DNA from: Bacillus sp. PAMC26568
GTDB taxonomy: Bacteria; Bacillota; Bacilli; Bacillales; Bacillaceae
Assembly: GCF_014235785.1 (NCBI RefSeq)
Contig: NZ_CP060137.1
Coordinates: 2,604,001 to 2,668,000, forward strand
DNA length: 64,000 nucleotides
Reading direction: 5' to 3'
Of this stretch, positions 9,429 through 20,292 are shown one piece after another. The notes beneath the pieces were generated by a model. That model worked only from the letters and a program-made list of their open reading frames with translations, did no database searches and was not told the origin of the DNA. The position numbers and the translations under genes are program-made. Each line of letters starts with the position of its first letter. The first letter of the stretch is position 1.

Positions 9429-10183
9429 GTCTGATCACCCTCTTTGATTTCAGACGGCTGTTTGACGATGACTAATGAAATATTATCCTCTCCTCCATTA
9501 TCATTCGCTTGATTAACTAAAGACAATGCGATGTCATGTAATGACTTCTGAGATTTTAAGGTTTTCATCATATCATTCTCTAAAACTTTATTGGAAAGAC
9601 CATCTGAGCATAAAAGAAGAATGTCTGATTCTTCAAGGCAAATGGATCTAGTGTCTAATTCCACATGCTCTTCTGTTCCTAAAGCACGGACCAGTACATT
9701 TTTTCGCGGATGATGCTCAGCATCTTCCTTTGAAATCTGTCCGGATCGGACGAGCTCATTTACCAGTGAATGGTCTTCAGTTATTTGCTTAAATCCGCTG
9801 CTGTTGCATAAGTATCCCCTGCTGTCTCCAATATGGCCGATTGTAGCAAAACCATCCGTACAGATCGCTGCTACAATCGTTGTTCCCATACCTTGGCAAT
9901 CAGGGTGTGTCAAGGCATGCTCCAATAGAATGGAGTTTACCTTTTCAATATGAGTTTTAAGCCATTGCATGGCAAGATCGGGAGAAGAAATGAGGGATGC
10001 AGTCTCCCACATTCCTTTAAGTGCCTCAATTGTCATTTGGCTTGCAACATCGCCAGCTAAATGACCTCCCATACCATCTGCTACTATAGCCAAAATATCT
10101 CCGTCTTCATTCTTAAAGACGCCTACACTGTCTTCATTGTGCTGCCTAACTTTACCCCTGTCTGTCACAATAACCGTTTCCAT
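9422..10183 (-). CDS. prpC: PP2C-type Ser/Thr phosphatase PrpC
   Basis: 253-residue metal-dependent phosphatase, the partner that reverses PrkC phosphorylation. PP2C motifs are present: TDRGKVRQHNED at the N-terminus, VADGMGGHLAGDVAS, GHIGDSRGYL, DHSLVNELVRSG, LCSDGLSNKV and DNGGEDNISLV, which hold the metal-binding aspartates. It reads directly into prkC with overlapping stop and start codons, which suggests coupled translation. GAGGTGACTTC precedes the ATG. Confidence 0.97.
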   Translation of the reverse strand: METVIVTDRGKVRQHNEDSVGVFKNEDGDILAIVADGMGGHLAGDVASQMTIEALKGMWETASLISSPDLAMQWLKTHIEKVNSILLEHALTHPDCQGMGTTIVAAICTDGFATIGHIGDSRGYLCNSSGFKQITEDHSLVNELVRSGQISKEDAEHHPRKNVLVRALGTEEHVELDTRSICLEESDILLLCSDGLSNKVLENDMMKTLKSQKSLHDIALSLVNQANDNGGEDNISLVIVKQPSEIKEGDQTC

Positions 10184-10187
10184 GAAG

Positions 10188-11279
10188 TCACCTCGTCTCT
10201 TCTTTGCGCTCCTTCGCTCTTAGCTGACCACATGCTGCATCGATGTCATGTCCCTGTTCACGTCTTGTCGTAACGTTGATGCCGCGATTTTTCAATGTCT
10301 TTTCAAACAGATCAATTTGTTCTCTTGGAGTCCTGACATAGTCTCTTTCGGGCACGTAGTTGACAGGAATCAGGTTTACATGACATTTCAGATGCTTAAT
10401 AAGCTTTGCGAGCTCTTCAGCGTGCTCTACCTGATCATTGACTCCTCCGAATAAACCATATTCAAAGCTTACTCTTCGGCCTGTTTTATTCACATAATAC
10501 TCAATGGCTTCCATCAGTTCTGGAAGCTTGTACGCTTTATTAATTGGCATTAAACGGCTTCTTAGCTCTGTATTAGGAGCATGAAGAGAAACCGCAAAGT
10601 TTATTTGCAATTGTTCATCTGCAAATTTATATATTTTTGGAATGATTCCGCTGGTCGAAACTGTGATATGACGGGCGCCGATATTTAACCCATCGTTATG
10701 GTTGATGATTTTTAAGAATCCCATCATTTCATCATAGTTATCAAATGGTTCGCCAATACCCATAATGACTACATGACTGACACGTTCTCCCAGCTCATCA
10801 AGTGCCTTCTGTACTTTTACGACTTGAGCAACAATTTCTCCTGCTTCTAAATTCCGTTTTAATCCGCCAAGTGTTGATGCGCAGAATGTACAGCCGATTC
10901 TGCAGCCAACTTGTGTTGTTACACAAACGGAGTTTCCATATTCATGGCGCATAAGTACTGTTTCAATGGAGTAGCCATCATGGAGCTCAAATAAAAACTT
11001 CATCGTTCCATCGGTAGATGTTTGCTGAATAATTGTTTTTAAAGTTGTCAGCACGAAGTTTTCCTCTAGCAAGTTTCTCAATGATTTTGACACGTTTGAC
11101 ATTTCTTCAAACGAGTTTATCCGTTTCGTATATAACCAGTCAAAAATTTGCGCAGCTCTGAAAGGCTTCTCACCCTTCTCTGCTAACCAGTCTTGTAATT
11201 CTCCCAGCTCGAGAGAATAAATGGAAGGGTTACTTTTTTCTTGGATGACTGCTTTTTTAGTTCGTTTGACTTCTTCCAT
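10188..11279 (-). CDS. rlmN: Dual-specificity rRNA/tRNA (adenine C2) methyltransferase
   Basis: 363-residue radical-SAM enzyme that methylates C2 of A2503 in 23S rRNA and of A37 in some tRNAs. The Fe-S cluster motif is CRIGCTFC at residues 126-133. The second catalytic cysteine lies in the C-terminal DAACGQLR. Conserved stretches [14 protein letters not shown] and NLIPVNYV are present. The start follows AAGAAGGTGTAAAA, 2 bases after rsmB. Housekeeping position identical to B. subtilis. Confidence 0.97.
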   Translation of the reverse strand: MEEVKRTKKAVIQEKSNPSIYSLELGELQDWLAEKGEKPFRAAQIFDWLYTKRINSFEEMSNVSKSLRNLLEENFVLTTLKTIIQQTSTDGTMKFLFELHDGYSIETVLMRHEYGNSVCVTTQVGCRIGCTFCASTLGGLKRNLEAGEIVAQVVKVQKALDELGERVSHVVIMGIGEPFDNYDEMMGFLKIINHNDGLNIGARHITVSTSGIIPKIYKFADEQLQINFAVSLHAPNTELRSRLMPINKAYKLPELMEAIEYYVNKTGRRVSFEYGLFGGVNDQVEHAEELAKLIKHLKCHVNLIPVNYVPERDYVRTPREQIDLFEKTLKNRGINVTTRREQGHDIDAACGQLRAKERKEETR

Positions 11280-11281
11280 TT

Positions 11282-12628
11282 TTACACCTTCTTTCTTAAG
11301 CTTGCTATATAAAATCCGTCTGTTCCAAAGTAATGGGGCAGTATTTGCAGCTGTCCATTTTCTGCATATGGTTTTGCTTTTTCAGGCAAACGGTCCGTAA
11401 TTGCTTGGTCCATCTCAAATTCAGGATGGTTTTCTAAAAATTGTTTTACAACATGGCCATTTTCTTCAAGGTCAATTGTACACGTACTATAGATTAGTGT
11501 ACCACCTTTTTTCAATAAAGGCGCGACAGAAGAAAGAATTCCCAGCTGAATCTCTGAAAGACGGGTTACGTCTTGTTCAGATTTTGAATATTTAATATCC
11601 GGTTTTCTGCGAATAACGCCAAAACCTGAGCAAGGGGCATCCACTAATATTTTATCGAATTGTTCCTTATTAAAACGCAGATGGGCTTTTCGGCTGTCTA
11701 AAGCCTCGGTGTGAATATTTGATAAACCGAGACGTTCTGCCTGCTCACGGATTAATTTCACTTTATGATCATGCAAATCAAGCGAATGCACAGATCCAGT
11801 ATTTTCAAGAATCTCTGCAATATGAGTAGATTTGCCTCCCGGTGCTGCACATGCATCTAATACATAATCACCCTTTTTCAATCCGATAGTTCTTGCAACA
11901 AGCATAGAGCTTTCATCTTGAATCGTTAAAAGGCCTTCTTTAAATGCCTCAGTCTGAACAAGGTTTCCTTTCACACTTTTAATGGCGTCAGGTGTAAGGT
12001 CACCTTGTTCTGCCTTAATGCCTCTGCTTTCAAGGAATTGAATGAGTTCATCAGCTGAATGCTTCATCTGATTCACACGGGCAGTCTGGCTGGGCGCTGT
12101 TAAATTTTCAGCGCACATTTTTCTTGTTTCATCAATTCCAAGCTGATCAATCCATCGCTTAACAAGCCAAAGAGGATGGCTCATCTCAACAGCCAGCCGT
12201 TCTGCTTCATCATGAATGGAGTCAAAAGAAGGCACTCCTGAGCGCTGAAGTGAGCGTAATATACCGTTAACATAGGATGCAATTCCTTTGTGTCCGCGTG
12301 ATTTAGCAATTTCCACCGCTTCAAATAAAACGGCTCTTTCAGGGACACGATCGAGATAAACCATTTGATAAACTGAAAGGCGCAGTAAGTTCAAAACCCA
12401 TTGCTCAGTCTTTTTTGCTTTTTTCATGAATGGCGCTAAGTAAAAGTCGATCGTATCCTTGCGCTGCAGTGTTCCATAAACGATTTCAGTCAGCAGCGGA
12501 ATATCTATCTCTTTCACCTGATTTTTTTTAATCATTGAATTTAATAGAAGATGACTGTACGCTTGATCTTTTTCAATTGTCAGCAAGGTTTCTAATGCAA
12601 CCTCGCGTACATTATTCGTTTTCTTCAT
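11282..12628 (-). CDS. rsmB: 16S rRNA (cytosine-967 C5) methyltransferase
   Basis: 448-residue protein: an N-terminal NusB-like RNA-binding domain (about 1-130) and a C-terminal SAM methyltransferase domain. The SAM site reads [16 protein letters not shown]. The two catalytic cysteines lie in [15 protein letters not shown] and [11 protein letters not shown]. The start (GGGAGAACAAA-ATG) overlaps the fmt end by 17 bases, a typical coupled arrangement. Confidence 0.96.
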   Translation of the reverse strand: MKKTNNVREVALETLLTIEKDQAYSHLLLNSMIKKNQVKEIDIPLLTEIVYGTLQRKDTIDFYLAPFMKKAKKTEQWVLNLLRLSVYQMVYLDRVPERAVLFEAVEIAKSRGHKGIASYVNGILRSLQRSGVPSFDSIHDEAERLAVEMSHPLWLVKRWIDQLGIDETRKMCAENLTAPSQTARVNQMKHSADELIQFLESRGIKAEQGDLTPDAIKSVKGNLVQTEAFKEGLLTIQDESSMLVARTIGLKKGDYVLDACAAPGGKSTHIAEILENTGSVHSLDLHDHKVKLIREQAERLGLSNIHTEALDSRKAHLRFNKEQFDKILVDAPCSGFGVIRRKPDIKYSKSEQDVTRLSEIQLGILSSVAPLLKKGGTLIYSTCTIDLEENGHVVKQFLENHPEFEMDQAITDRLPEKAKPYAENGQLQILPHYFGTDGFYIASLRKKV

Positions 12629-13568
12629 TTTGTTCTCCCAACTTATCGCCTGCTTGCATTTGAGTGCCTCTTAAGAAATCTTCGCCGCTCATTTTTTTCT
12701 TGCCCGAAGGCTGGAGCTCTGTTATTTTGATTGCCGTGCTGTCACCGGTGGCAACAACAAATCCATCAGAGTCAATCCCAATCACTGTTCCTGGGACCGA
12801 CATATTCTTATTTGGCATTTTTTCTCCCCACCATACTTTAACAACTTGGTCATTTAGATGGGTATAGGCAACTGGCCATGGATGCAGTCCTCGAATATGG
12901 TCATAGATTTCTTGACCGGTTTTTGTCCAATCAATTTTCTCCTGTTCACGTTTAATGTTCGCTGCGAACGTCGCTTCTTCATTATTCTGCTTGCACGGCG
13001 TCAGCTTTCCTTGAAGCAGTTCAGGCAGCGTTTTTGATAAAAGATCTGCACCTGCAGCACTCAATTTATCGTGCAGAGTTCCAACATGATCACGCTCTTC
13101 TATTGCGACTTCAGACTGAGTCAGTATATCACCCGCATCAAGCTTTTCAACCATATACATAATGGTAATCCCCGTTTTCTTTTTGCCTTGCAGGATTGAA
13201 TAATGAATAGGGGCACCGCCTCTAAGCTCTGGAAGCAGGGAAGCGTGAACATTAATACAGCCGAATTTTGGAGCTTCTAATAATTCATTCGGTAAAATTT
13301 GTCCGAAAGCAGCCGTTACGACCAAATCTGGTTTAAGCGCCAAGACTTGCTCAAGCTCTTTTTTATCTCTGATTTTTTCCGGCTGGAGAACAGGAATGTT
13401 ATGTTTTTCTGCCTCTACTTTTACAGGCGGCGGTGTTAATGTTTTCTTCCTTCCCTTTGGGCGGTCAGGCTGGGTGACAACTCCCACAACTTCATATCCG
13501 TCTGTTATCAGTCTCTTCAAAACAGGCACTGAAAAATCCGGCGTTCCCATAAAAACTATTCTTGTCAT
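12612..13568 (-). CDS. fmt: Methionyl-tRNA formyltransferase
   Basis: 318-residue enzyme that formylates initiator Met-tRNA using 10-formyl-THF. The N-terminus is [17 protein letters not shown], and the catalytic loop [16 protein letters not shown] is intact. A longer start at 13577 overlaps the def stop as ATGA, but the GGAAGG ribosome site touches that ATG, while it is 9 bases from the ATG chosen here. The gene follows def, the enzyme that later removes the formyl group. Confidence 0.95.
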   Translation of the reverse strand: MTRIVFMGTPDFSVPVLKRLITDGYEVVGVVTQPDRPKGRKKTLTPPPVKVEAEKHNIPVLQPEKIRDKKELEQVLALKPDLVVTAAFGQILPNELLEAPKFGCINVHASLLPELRGGAPIHYSILQGKKKTGITIMYMVEKLDAGDILTQSEVAIEERDHVGTLHDKLSAAGADLLSKTLPELLQGKLTPCKQNNEEATFAANIKREQEKIDWTKTGQEIYDHIRGLHPWPVAYTHLNDQVVKVWWGEKMPNKNMSVPGTVIGIDSDGFVVATGDSTAIKITELQPSGKKKMSGEDFLRGTQMQAGDKLGEQNEENE

Positions 13569-13573
13569 GCCAA

Positions 13574-14056
13574 TCATCCTTCCGATTCTTCTACCTCTTC
13601 TTCCTTCAGATATTTAGTTACTTTAGATGTAAACAAAATACCGTGCAGGTGATCAATTTCATGCTGGATTGCTCTAGCTAAAAAACCATTTGCTTCAATG
13701 ACAAATGGTTTGCCTTTTCGATTAAGTGCTTTGACTTTCACAAAGTCGCTGCGCTCTACTTCCCCATATAACCCAGGAAAGCTTAAACACCCTTCTGGAC
13801 CATTTTGTGTGCCTTGCTCTTCTATTATAACTGGATTAATCAGTTCAATTGTTCCATGATGGTCGTCTATATCAACAACAGCAATTTGAACGGGAAGACC
13901 TATCTGCGGAGCTGCTAATCCTACTCCATCCAATTCAATCATTGTATCATACATATCTTTCAATAACTTTGAAAGTTTCCTGTCAAAAACAGTGACAGGT
14001 TCACATTCTTTTTCCAGCACTTCCGCTGGATGCAAAACAATAGATTTAATAGCCAA
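13574..14056 (-). CDS. def: Peptide deformylase
   Basis: 160-residue metalloenzyme that removes the N-formyl group from nascent proteins. All three motifs are present: [18 protein letters not shown] (metal Cys) and QHEIDHLHG (metal His pair and catalytic Glu). It is the type 1 size and fits the def gene found beside fmt. Translation starts at TTG, 5 bases after the GGAGGAAGG site; no ATG lies nearby in frame. A 63-base gap separates it from priA. Confidence 0.96.
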   Translation of the reverse strand: MAIKSIVLHPAEVLEKECEPVTVFDRKLSKLLKDMYDTMIELDGVGLAAPQIGLPVQIAVVDIDDHHGTIELINPVIIEEQGTQNGPEGCLSFPGLYGEVERSDFVKVKALNRKGKPFVIEANGFLARAIQHEIDHLHGILFTSKVTKYLKEEEVEESEG

Positions 14057-14119
14057 TGAAACCTTCCTCCAAGTTTGTCTCTATTTTACTTAGTTTAGAC
14101 GCCGTTCCTGCTTCTAAAC

Positions 14120-16537
14120 CTACATTAGTGTATTTGGATTTAAATCGATGGAAATTGATAATTGATTTTGATTCATATCCTGCTGATAGTGTTCAATTAC
14201 CTTCTTTAAAGTGTCGTAAAGATTGTCTTCACGCTTGTATTTTATCATGCATTGATAGCGATATCTATCGTTAATCCTAGGGATGGGAGACGCCACCGGA
14301 CCCAGGATTTGAACAGTATCAGAAAGTCTTTGATAAAGATGCTTCGAAATTTTCTCTGTTACAGAAACGACTTTAAGAAGATCGGGATGTGACACCGTTA
14401 CTAATGCAAGGTAATAAAAAGGCGGATAGGCATGCTGTTTTCTGGTGAGCATCTCCTGATTGTAAAAAGAGTCATAATCATGATGACTTGCAAGCTGAAT
14501 ACTGTAATGCTCGGGTGAATAGGATTGGACGACAACTTCACCCGGCAACTCATGTCTTCCAGCTCTTCCGCTCACTTGTGTCAGGAGCTGAAACGTCTTT
14601 TCGGTTGATCTGAAATCAGGCAAATGCAGCATTGTATCCGCCGTTAACACACCGACAAGAGTCACATCCGGAAAATCCAATCCCTTTGCGATCATTTGTG
14701 TCCCAAGGAGAATATCTGCATCTTTATTGCCGAACTGTGTGAGCAGTTTTTCGTGTGATCCCTTGCGGCTTGTTGTATCAACATCCATCCGGATGATTCT
14801 TGCCTCAGGCAATACTTTTGCAAGCTCTTCTTCTACACGCTGTGTTCCTGTTCCAAAGAAACGGATATGTTCGCTGCTGCATTCAGGACACTTGCTTGGC
14901 ATAGGTTCTTCATGACCGCAATAATGGCATTTAAGCTGTGACCCTTGTTTATGGTACGTCAAAGAGATATCACAGTGCGGACACCCAGTAACACACCCGC
15001 AATCTCTGCACATCACAAATGACGAATATCCTCGTTTGTTTAAAAACAGGACGGATTGCTCGCTTTTTGAGATGCGCTCTTGCAGCTTTTCAAGCAGCGA
15101 CGCAGAGAACATCGTCCGATTTCCGTTTCTAAGCTCTTCTCTCATATCAATCACTTCAACTTCAGGCAAAGGACGCTGATTGACGCGTTCTTTAAGTGAG
15201 AGGAGCTGATAAACCTTTTTTCCGGCTCTTGCAAACGACTCAAGCGAAGGTGTGGCACTTCCTAGAACGACAGGGCATTGATGAAATTCTGCGCGGTATA
15301 TTGCGACATCTCTTGCGTGATAGCGCGGATTTTCTTCTTGCTTATAACTCCCCTCATGCTCTTCGTCAATAATAATCATTCCAAGGTTCCTAAAAGGTGC
15401 AAATACAGCTGATCTTGCACCAACAACTAATTTCACTTCACCGCGATGTATTTTTCTCCATTCGTCATACTTTTCACCAACAGAAAGTCCGCTGTGCAAA
15501 ACGGCAACCTGGGAACCAAACCGGCCTTTAAATCGATGAACCATCTGAGGAGTGAGGGAAATCTCTGGAACGAGCACAATCGCTTCTTTTCCCTGCTTAA
15601 GAACAGATTCTATAGACTGAAGATAAACTTCCGTTTTCCCGCTTCCTGTTACCCCGTACATCAAAAACACTTCATGCTGATTTTTTTCAACAGCATTCAA
15701 TATAGGAGCGATCGCAGTTTGTTGTTCAGCTGTTAAAGCGAGTGAAGCGGTTTTTTGGAATGATCGATTTTCATAAGGGTCCCGATACACTTCTACTTCT
15801 TTTACACTTAAGAGTTTCTTTTTAATAAGCGTTTTTACTGGAGAATCCGTCAAATCCAATTGTGTCAAGAGATCTTGCATCGGGACAGATCCGCCTTTAT
15901 TCTCTATAAAAAAATCAAGAACTTGTTTTTGTTTTGCAGCTTGAGCTGTGCATAACTCTGATTCTTTTCTCAATTCCTCGATTGAAACAGCTGGTGTGAT
16001 GTGCTTAATCGTCTTCTTTCTATTTTTTTGTTTCACCTGATAAATGACTTCAAGCAATCCTCGTTCGATTTCCTTTTGAAACTCTTTTACAGAATCACTT
16101 TTTTCTATGTCTGTCCAATAAACACTTCTCTTGCTTTGAAACCAAGGAAGGACTTTATGGCTTAGCTTGAATTTGTCTTCTTCTGAAACAAGCACGATTT
16201 CCTTTTCATACTTTGCTTTCATTGCAGCTGGAAGCATCGCCTGAAAAGCAGAAATTTTAAAACATAACGTTTTTTCGGTAAGCCAATGCCCAATATCAAG
16301 CAATTCTTCTGTTAAAGCTGGTGTAATATCCATTACTTCAGCGATTGGTTTAACGCGATCAAAATCACAGTCATTCTTCAGTCCAATGACAAAACCTTGT
16401 ACTTTGCGGGGTCCGAACGGCACAATCACTCGCATTCCGGGTTTTATGAAACCTGTCCATTTATCTGGTATACGATAATCGAATGCCCTGTCTGTTTGCA
16501 TCGCTTTCACATCGACGATTACGCTAGCAAACTTCAT
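14120..16537 (-). CDS. priA: Primosomal helicase PriA
   Basis: 805-residue 3'-5' DNA helicase that reloads the replisome at collapsed forks. Order: N-terminal fork-binding domain (about 1-110), a winged-helix region, helicase lobes with Walker A GVTGSGKTEVYLQ and Walker B IIIDEEHEGSYK, and a Cys-rich zinc insertion (CRDCGCVTGCPHC, then CHYCGH and CPEC) between them. AAAGGAGTTTAAAAC precedes the ATG, 3 bases after coaBC. Length is normal. Confidence 0.97.
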   Translation of the reverse strand: MKFASVIVDVKAMQTDRAFDYRIPDKWTGFIKPGMRVIVPFGPRKVQGFVIGLKNDCDFDRVKPIAEVMDITPALTEELLDIGHWLTEKTLCFKISAFQAMLPAAMKAKYEKEIVLVSEEDKFKLSHKVLPWFQSKRSVYWTDIEKSDSVKEFQKEIERGLLEVIYQVKQKNRKKTIKHITPAVSIEELRKESELCTAQAAKQKQVLDFFIENKGGSVPMQDLLTQLDLTDSPVKTLIKKKLLSVKEVEVYRDPYENRSFQKTASLALTAEQQTAIAPILNAVEKNQHEVFLMYGVTGSGKTEVYLQSIESVLKQGKEAIVLVPEISLTPQMVHRFKGRFGSQVAVLHSGLSVGEKYDEWRKIHRGEVKLVVGARSAVFAPFRNLGMIIIDEEHEGSYKQEENPRYHARDVAIYRAEFHQCPVVLGSATPSLESFARAGKKVYQLLSLKERVNQRPLPEVEVIDMREELRNGNRTMFSASLLEKLQERISKSEQSVLFLNKRGYSSFVMCRDCGCVTGCPHCDISLTYHKQGSQLKCHYCGHEEPMPSKCPECSSEHIRFFGTGTQRVEEELAKVLPEARIIRMDVDTTSRKGSHEKLLTQFGNKDADILLGTQMIAKGLDFPDVTLVGVLTADTMLHLPDFRSTEKTFQLLTQVSGRAGRHELPGEVVVQSYSPEHYSIQLASHHDYDSFYNQEMLTRKQHAYPPFYYLALVTVSHPDLLKVVSVTEKISKHLYQRLSDTVQILGPVASPIPRINDRYRYQCMIKYKREDNLYDTLKKVIEHYQQDMNQNQLSISIDLNPNTLM

Positions 16538-16540
16538 GTT

Positions 16541-17743
16541 TTAAACTCCTTTTGTGAGACGAACAATCTCTTTTAATATTTGCTTCGCTACTTCTTGCTT
16601 TGAAAGAACAGGCAGCTCAATTTTTTCTCCATCTTTTTTATACATGGTGACAATGTTTGTATCTGTGCCAAAACCTGCTCCCTCTTGGGTCACATTGTTT
16701 GCGACAATCATGTCCAGATTCTTTTTTTGCAGCTTGCTTATGGCATACTCTTCGACATTTTCCGTCTCAGCTGCAAATCCTACTAGAATCTGCTGTTCTT
16801 TTCGTTGCCCAAGCTCTTTTAATATATCTTTTGTTCGTTCCATTTTAATCGTTAATGATCCATCCTGTTTTTTCATTTTTTGATCTAAAGCCTTGCTCGG
16901 TCGATAATCGGCAACAGCTGCAGATTTGATGACAATATCCGCCTCACCGTATCTGTTAAGTACCTCTCCATACATTTCTTCCGCTGATTCAGTAAAAATC
17001 GTTGTCACTCCTGCCGGTGGAATTAGATTAACAGGACCTGAAATCAATGTAACCTTTGCTCCCATTTGTTTTGCCGCTTCAGCAATCGCATAGCCCATCT
17101 TTCCTGAAGAATGATTAGTAAAATAGCGGACAGGATCCACTTTTTCACGAGTCGGGCCTGCTGTGATCATCACATGTTTGTCCTTTAATGGCTGATTTTC
17201 TTGTTCAGAGAAATAAGTTTTTATTAACGCAACGATTCTCTCAGGTTCTTCAAGCCTTCCTTTTCCTACATATCCGCAGGCTAAATACCCTTCACTTGGT
17301 TCAATATATTGATACCCATATTGGGACAATGTGAGAATGTTTTTTTGAACTGCAGGATGATCGTACATATGAACATTCATTGCAGGTGCAATCCATACAG
17401 GGGCAGTTGTCGCAAGCAATGTCGTCGTCAGCATATCATCTGCTATTCCATTTGCTAATTTGCCGATGACATTGGCAGTTGCAGGTGCGACTACAACCAA
17501 ATCAGCCCAATCTGCTAAATCTATGTGTGAGATAACAGCAGGATTTTTTTCTTCAAACGTATCAACGTAAACTTCATTTCTCGATAGAGCCTGAAAGGTA
17601 AGCGGTGCAACAAATTCACGTGCTGAATTAGTCATAATCACCTTAATTTCGGCTCCAGTTTGGATGATTTTGCTTGTTAAAGCAGCTGCTTTATAAACGG
17701 CAATTCCACCGCTCACGCATAGCAGAATTTTTTTACCTTTCAT
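16541..17743 (-). CDS. coaBC: Bifunctional phosphopantothenoylcysteine decarboxylase / phosphopantothenate-cysteine ligase
   Basis: 400-residue fusion for two successive steps of coenzyme A synthesis. The N-terminal flavoprotein CoaC domain has VSGGIAVYK, the substrate-recognition PAMNVHMYDHP and the ACGYVGKGRL flap. The C-terminal CoaB domain has GPTREKVDPVRYFTNHSSGKMG. An in-frame extension to 17767 exists, but GGGGGAATGTGAA points to the ATG at 17743. A terminator lies between rpoZ and this gene. Confidence 0.96.
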   Translation of the reverse strand: MKGKKILLCVSGGIAVYKAAALTSKIIQTGAEIKVIMTNSAREFVAPLTFQALSRNEVYVDTFEEKNPAVISHIDLADWADLVVVAPATANVIGKLANGIADDMLTTTLLATTAPVWIAPAMNVHMYDHPAVQKNILTLSQYGYQYIEPSEGYLACGYVGKGRLEEPERIVALIKTYFSEQENQPLKDKHVMITAGPTREKVDPVRYFTNHSSGKMGYAIAEAAKQMGAKVTLISGPVNLIPPAGVTTIFTESAEEMYGEVLNRYGEADIVIKSAAVADYRPSKALDQKMKKQDGSLTIKMERTKDILKELGQRKEQQILVGFAAETENVEEYAISKLQKKNLDMIVANNVTQEGAGFGTDTNIVTMYKKDGEKIELPVLSKQEVAKQILKEIVRLTKGV

Positions 17744-17800
17744 TTCACATTCCCCCACGATAGTCATTGCTCCTATTTTACCAGTGAATGATTAAGAATG

Positions 17801-17840
17801 AAAAAATAACAACCCAAGCTGCTGCAGGTTGTTATTTTTC
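17801..17840 (-). terminator. Terminator downstream of rpoZ
   Basis: Stem AAAAATAACAACC/GGTTGTTATTTTT with a 12-base loop and a T-run on the minus strand, just past the rpoZ stop and before coaBC. It must be leaky, or coaBC-priA needs a promoter of its own; none was convincing. Confidence 0.75.
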
Positions 17841-17852
17841 AGATGAATTTAA

Positions 17853-18050
17853 TTAGTCTTGTTTTTCATAATCCAGCAGACCTGAATTAATTTCCTCAAG
17901 CGCCTTGCCGACATATTTATAAGAAACTGGCTTCACAATTTGCTGATCGTGATTTTCCTGCATTTCACGGGCGCGTCTTGCCGCTACCGTTACGAGTGTA
18001 TATTTAGAGTCAAGTTTGTTCATGAGTTTATCAATAGATGGATATAACAT
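17853..18050 (-). CDS. rpoZ: RNA polymerase omega subunit
   Basis: 65-residue omega subunit, which supports assembly of core RNA polymerase. The conserved core [15 protein letters not shown] is at residues 16-30, and the C-terminal region includes [10 protein letters not shown]. It begins 5 bases after gmk, with its GGAGG ribosome site inside the end of gmk. Confidence 0.96.
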   Translation of the reverse strand: MLYPSIDKLMNKLDSKYTLVTVAARRAREMQENHDQQIVKPVSYKYVGKALEEINSGLLDYEKQD

Positions 18051-18055
18051 ATTAT

Positions 18056-18948
<893 letters not shown>

Positions 18949-18999
18949 CTGTTCGCTCCCCCTAGTAAACGACAAAACTATTTTTGCCCTAAATGGCCC

Positions 19000-19030
19000 A
19001 TTATAAACGATTTAACTGCTATTTATTGCT
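19000..19030 (-). promoter_or_regulatory. Candidate promoter -10 for remA
   Basis: A TATAAT hexamer on the minus strand at 19000-19005, about 50 bases before the remA ATG. No good -35 sits at 16-18 bases. A separate promoter is plausible because remA is 240 bases from yloC. Confidence 0.35.
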
Positions 19031-19192
19031 TTGTGTTCGAATAGATTGTAGTTTCTCGCAATTCGACTTTTTCCCGTCTATCATTAGGAATTCGAACTGC
19101 TTGCTAAAAATACACTTGAAGCTTTTCCGTAAATAACGATTGAATACACTATATGTGAATGAAAATCAGCAATATTTTAGAAAAAAGTCAAT

Positions 19193-20068
19193 TTATTCTA
19201 TGTTCTGGACTTGCTCTTTCAATTTTTCTATAATGCTTTTCATTTCTACTGTAGCCTTGGATATTTCCTGATCATTGGCCTTTGAGCCAATCGTATTAGC
19301 TTCTCTGTTAAGCTCTTGAACGATGAAATCTAATTTTCTTCCGATTGATCCTTTCATTTGCAGCGTTTCTCGGAATTGTAAGAGGTGGCTGCGGATTCTC
19401 GCAATCTCTTCTGTAATGTCCGATCTATCTGCAAAAAGAGCAGCTTCTGCTACGATTCTGCTATCATCAATCATCCCGTCCGATAATTCCGCAATCTTTT
19501 TTTCTAGCCTGCTTTTGTAGCGAATTACCACTTGAGGAGCTTGTTTTTCAATCCCGGATACATAAGATTCCATTTCTGTCAGCAGTTTCAGCAAATCTTT
19601 TTTCAGATGGCCGCCTTCTGCTATCCTCATCTCTTTAAGCTTTTGTGTGGCATCTTGGATAGAAGCAAAGAGTAAGGAATGAATTTCTTCATGTCCCTTT
19701 GTTTGTTCACCAATATTTATTATATTGTCAAGCTTTATTAGATCAGACACCTGCAGCCCATTCCTCAATCCATACCGGGATTCCATTTCTTTGGCAGCAT
19801 GAACGTACTGATCAAGCAGCTTCCAGTCTACCTCGATAACTTGGTCTGCCAATGCTCCGCCATCAACTGTTATGTATAATTCTACGCGGCCCCTGTGAAT
19901 GACAGAAGAAACCACTTTTTTGATTTTATCCTCAATGGACATCAATTGTCTAGGCATTCTTACGTTTATTTCAAAAAAACGGTGATTAACCGATTTCATT
20001 TCAGTCGTAATTGTCAGATTTTCGTTTCCAATCGATGATCTCCCATATCCAGTCATACTGCAAACCAT
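19193..20068 (-). CDS. yloC: YicC family endoribonuclease (YloC)
   Basis: 291-residue YicC/YloC family protein. Family features are the N-terminal SMTGYGR, SVNHRFFEINVRMPR and the C-terminal DFIVQELNREANTIGSKANDQEIS stretch. Family members are RNA endonucleases; the E. coli homologue degrades some regulatory RNAs. No catalytic residue is claimed here. Weak GGATGTG ribosome site. A terminator separates it from the ATPase gene upstream. Confidence 0.93.
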   Translation of the reverse strand: MVCSMTGYGRSSIGNENLTITTEMKSVNHRFFEINVRMPRQLMSIEDKIKKVVSSVIHRGRVELYITVDGGALADQVIEVDWKLLDQYVHAAKEMESRYGLRNGLQVSDLIKLDNIINIGEQTKGHEEIHSLLFASIQDATQKLKEMRIAEGGHLKKDLLKLLTEMESYVSGIEKQAPQVVIRYKSRLEKKIAELSDGMIDDSRIVAEAALFADRSDITEEIARIRSHLLQFRETLQMKGSIGRKLDFIVQELNREANTIGSKANDQEISKATVEMKSIIEKLKEQVQNIE

Positions 20069-20137
20069 TTGTTTTCACATCCAATTCTATGTACAAATCA
20101 ATCTGTAATGCGGATTTAAAAAACACCTGACAAAAGA

Positions 20138-20165
20138 AAAGGTAATAGACTGAGCTATTACCTTT
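20138..20165 (-). terminator. Terminator downstream of the Ca2+ ATPase gene
   Basis: Perfect 11-base stem AAAGGTAATAG/CTATTACCTTT with a 6-base loop, followed on the minus strand by TCTTTTGTC. Confidence 0.6.
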
Positions 20166-20292
20166 CGAATTATAGCATATTTTTACTCTTATTTCTTGTC
20201 GTTTAGGAAATTAATCAAGTAAAAATGTTTTGGATCATGATATAAAGTTATTTACGTCAAGCTCCTTGGTCAGAACGGATCTGCCAGTAACG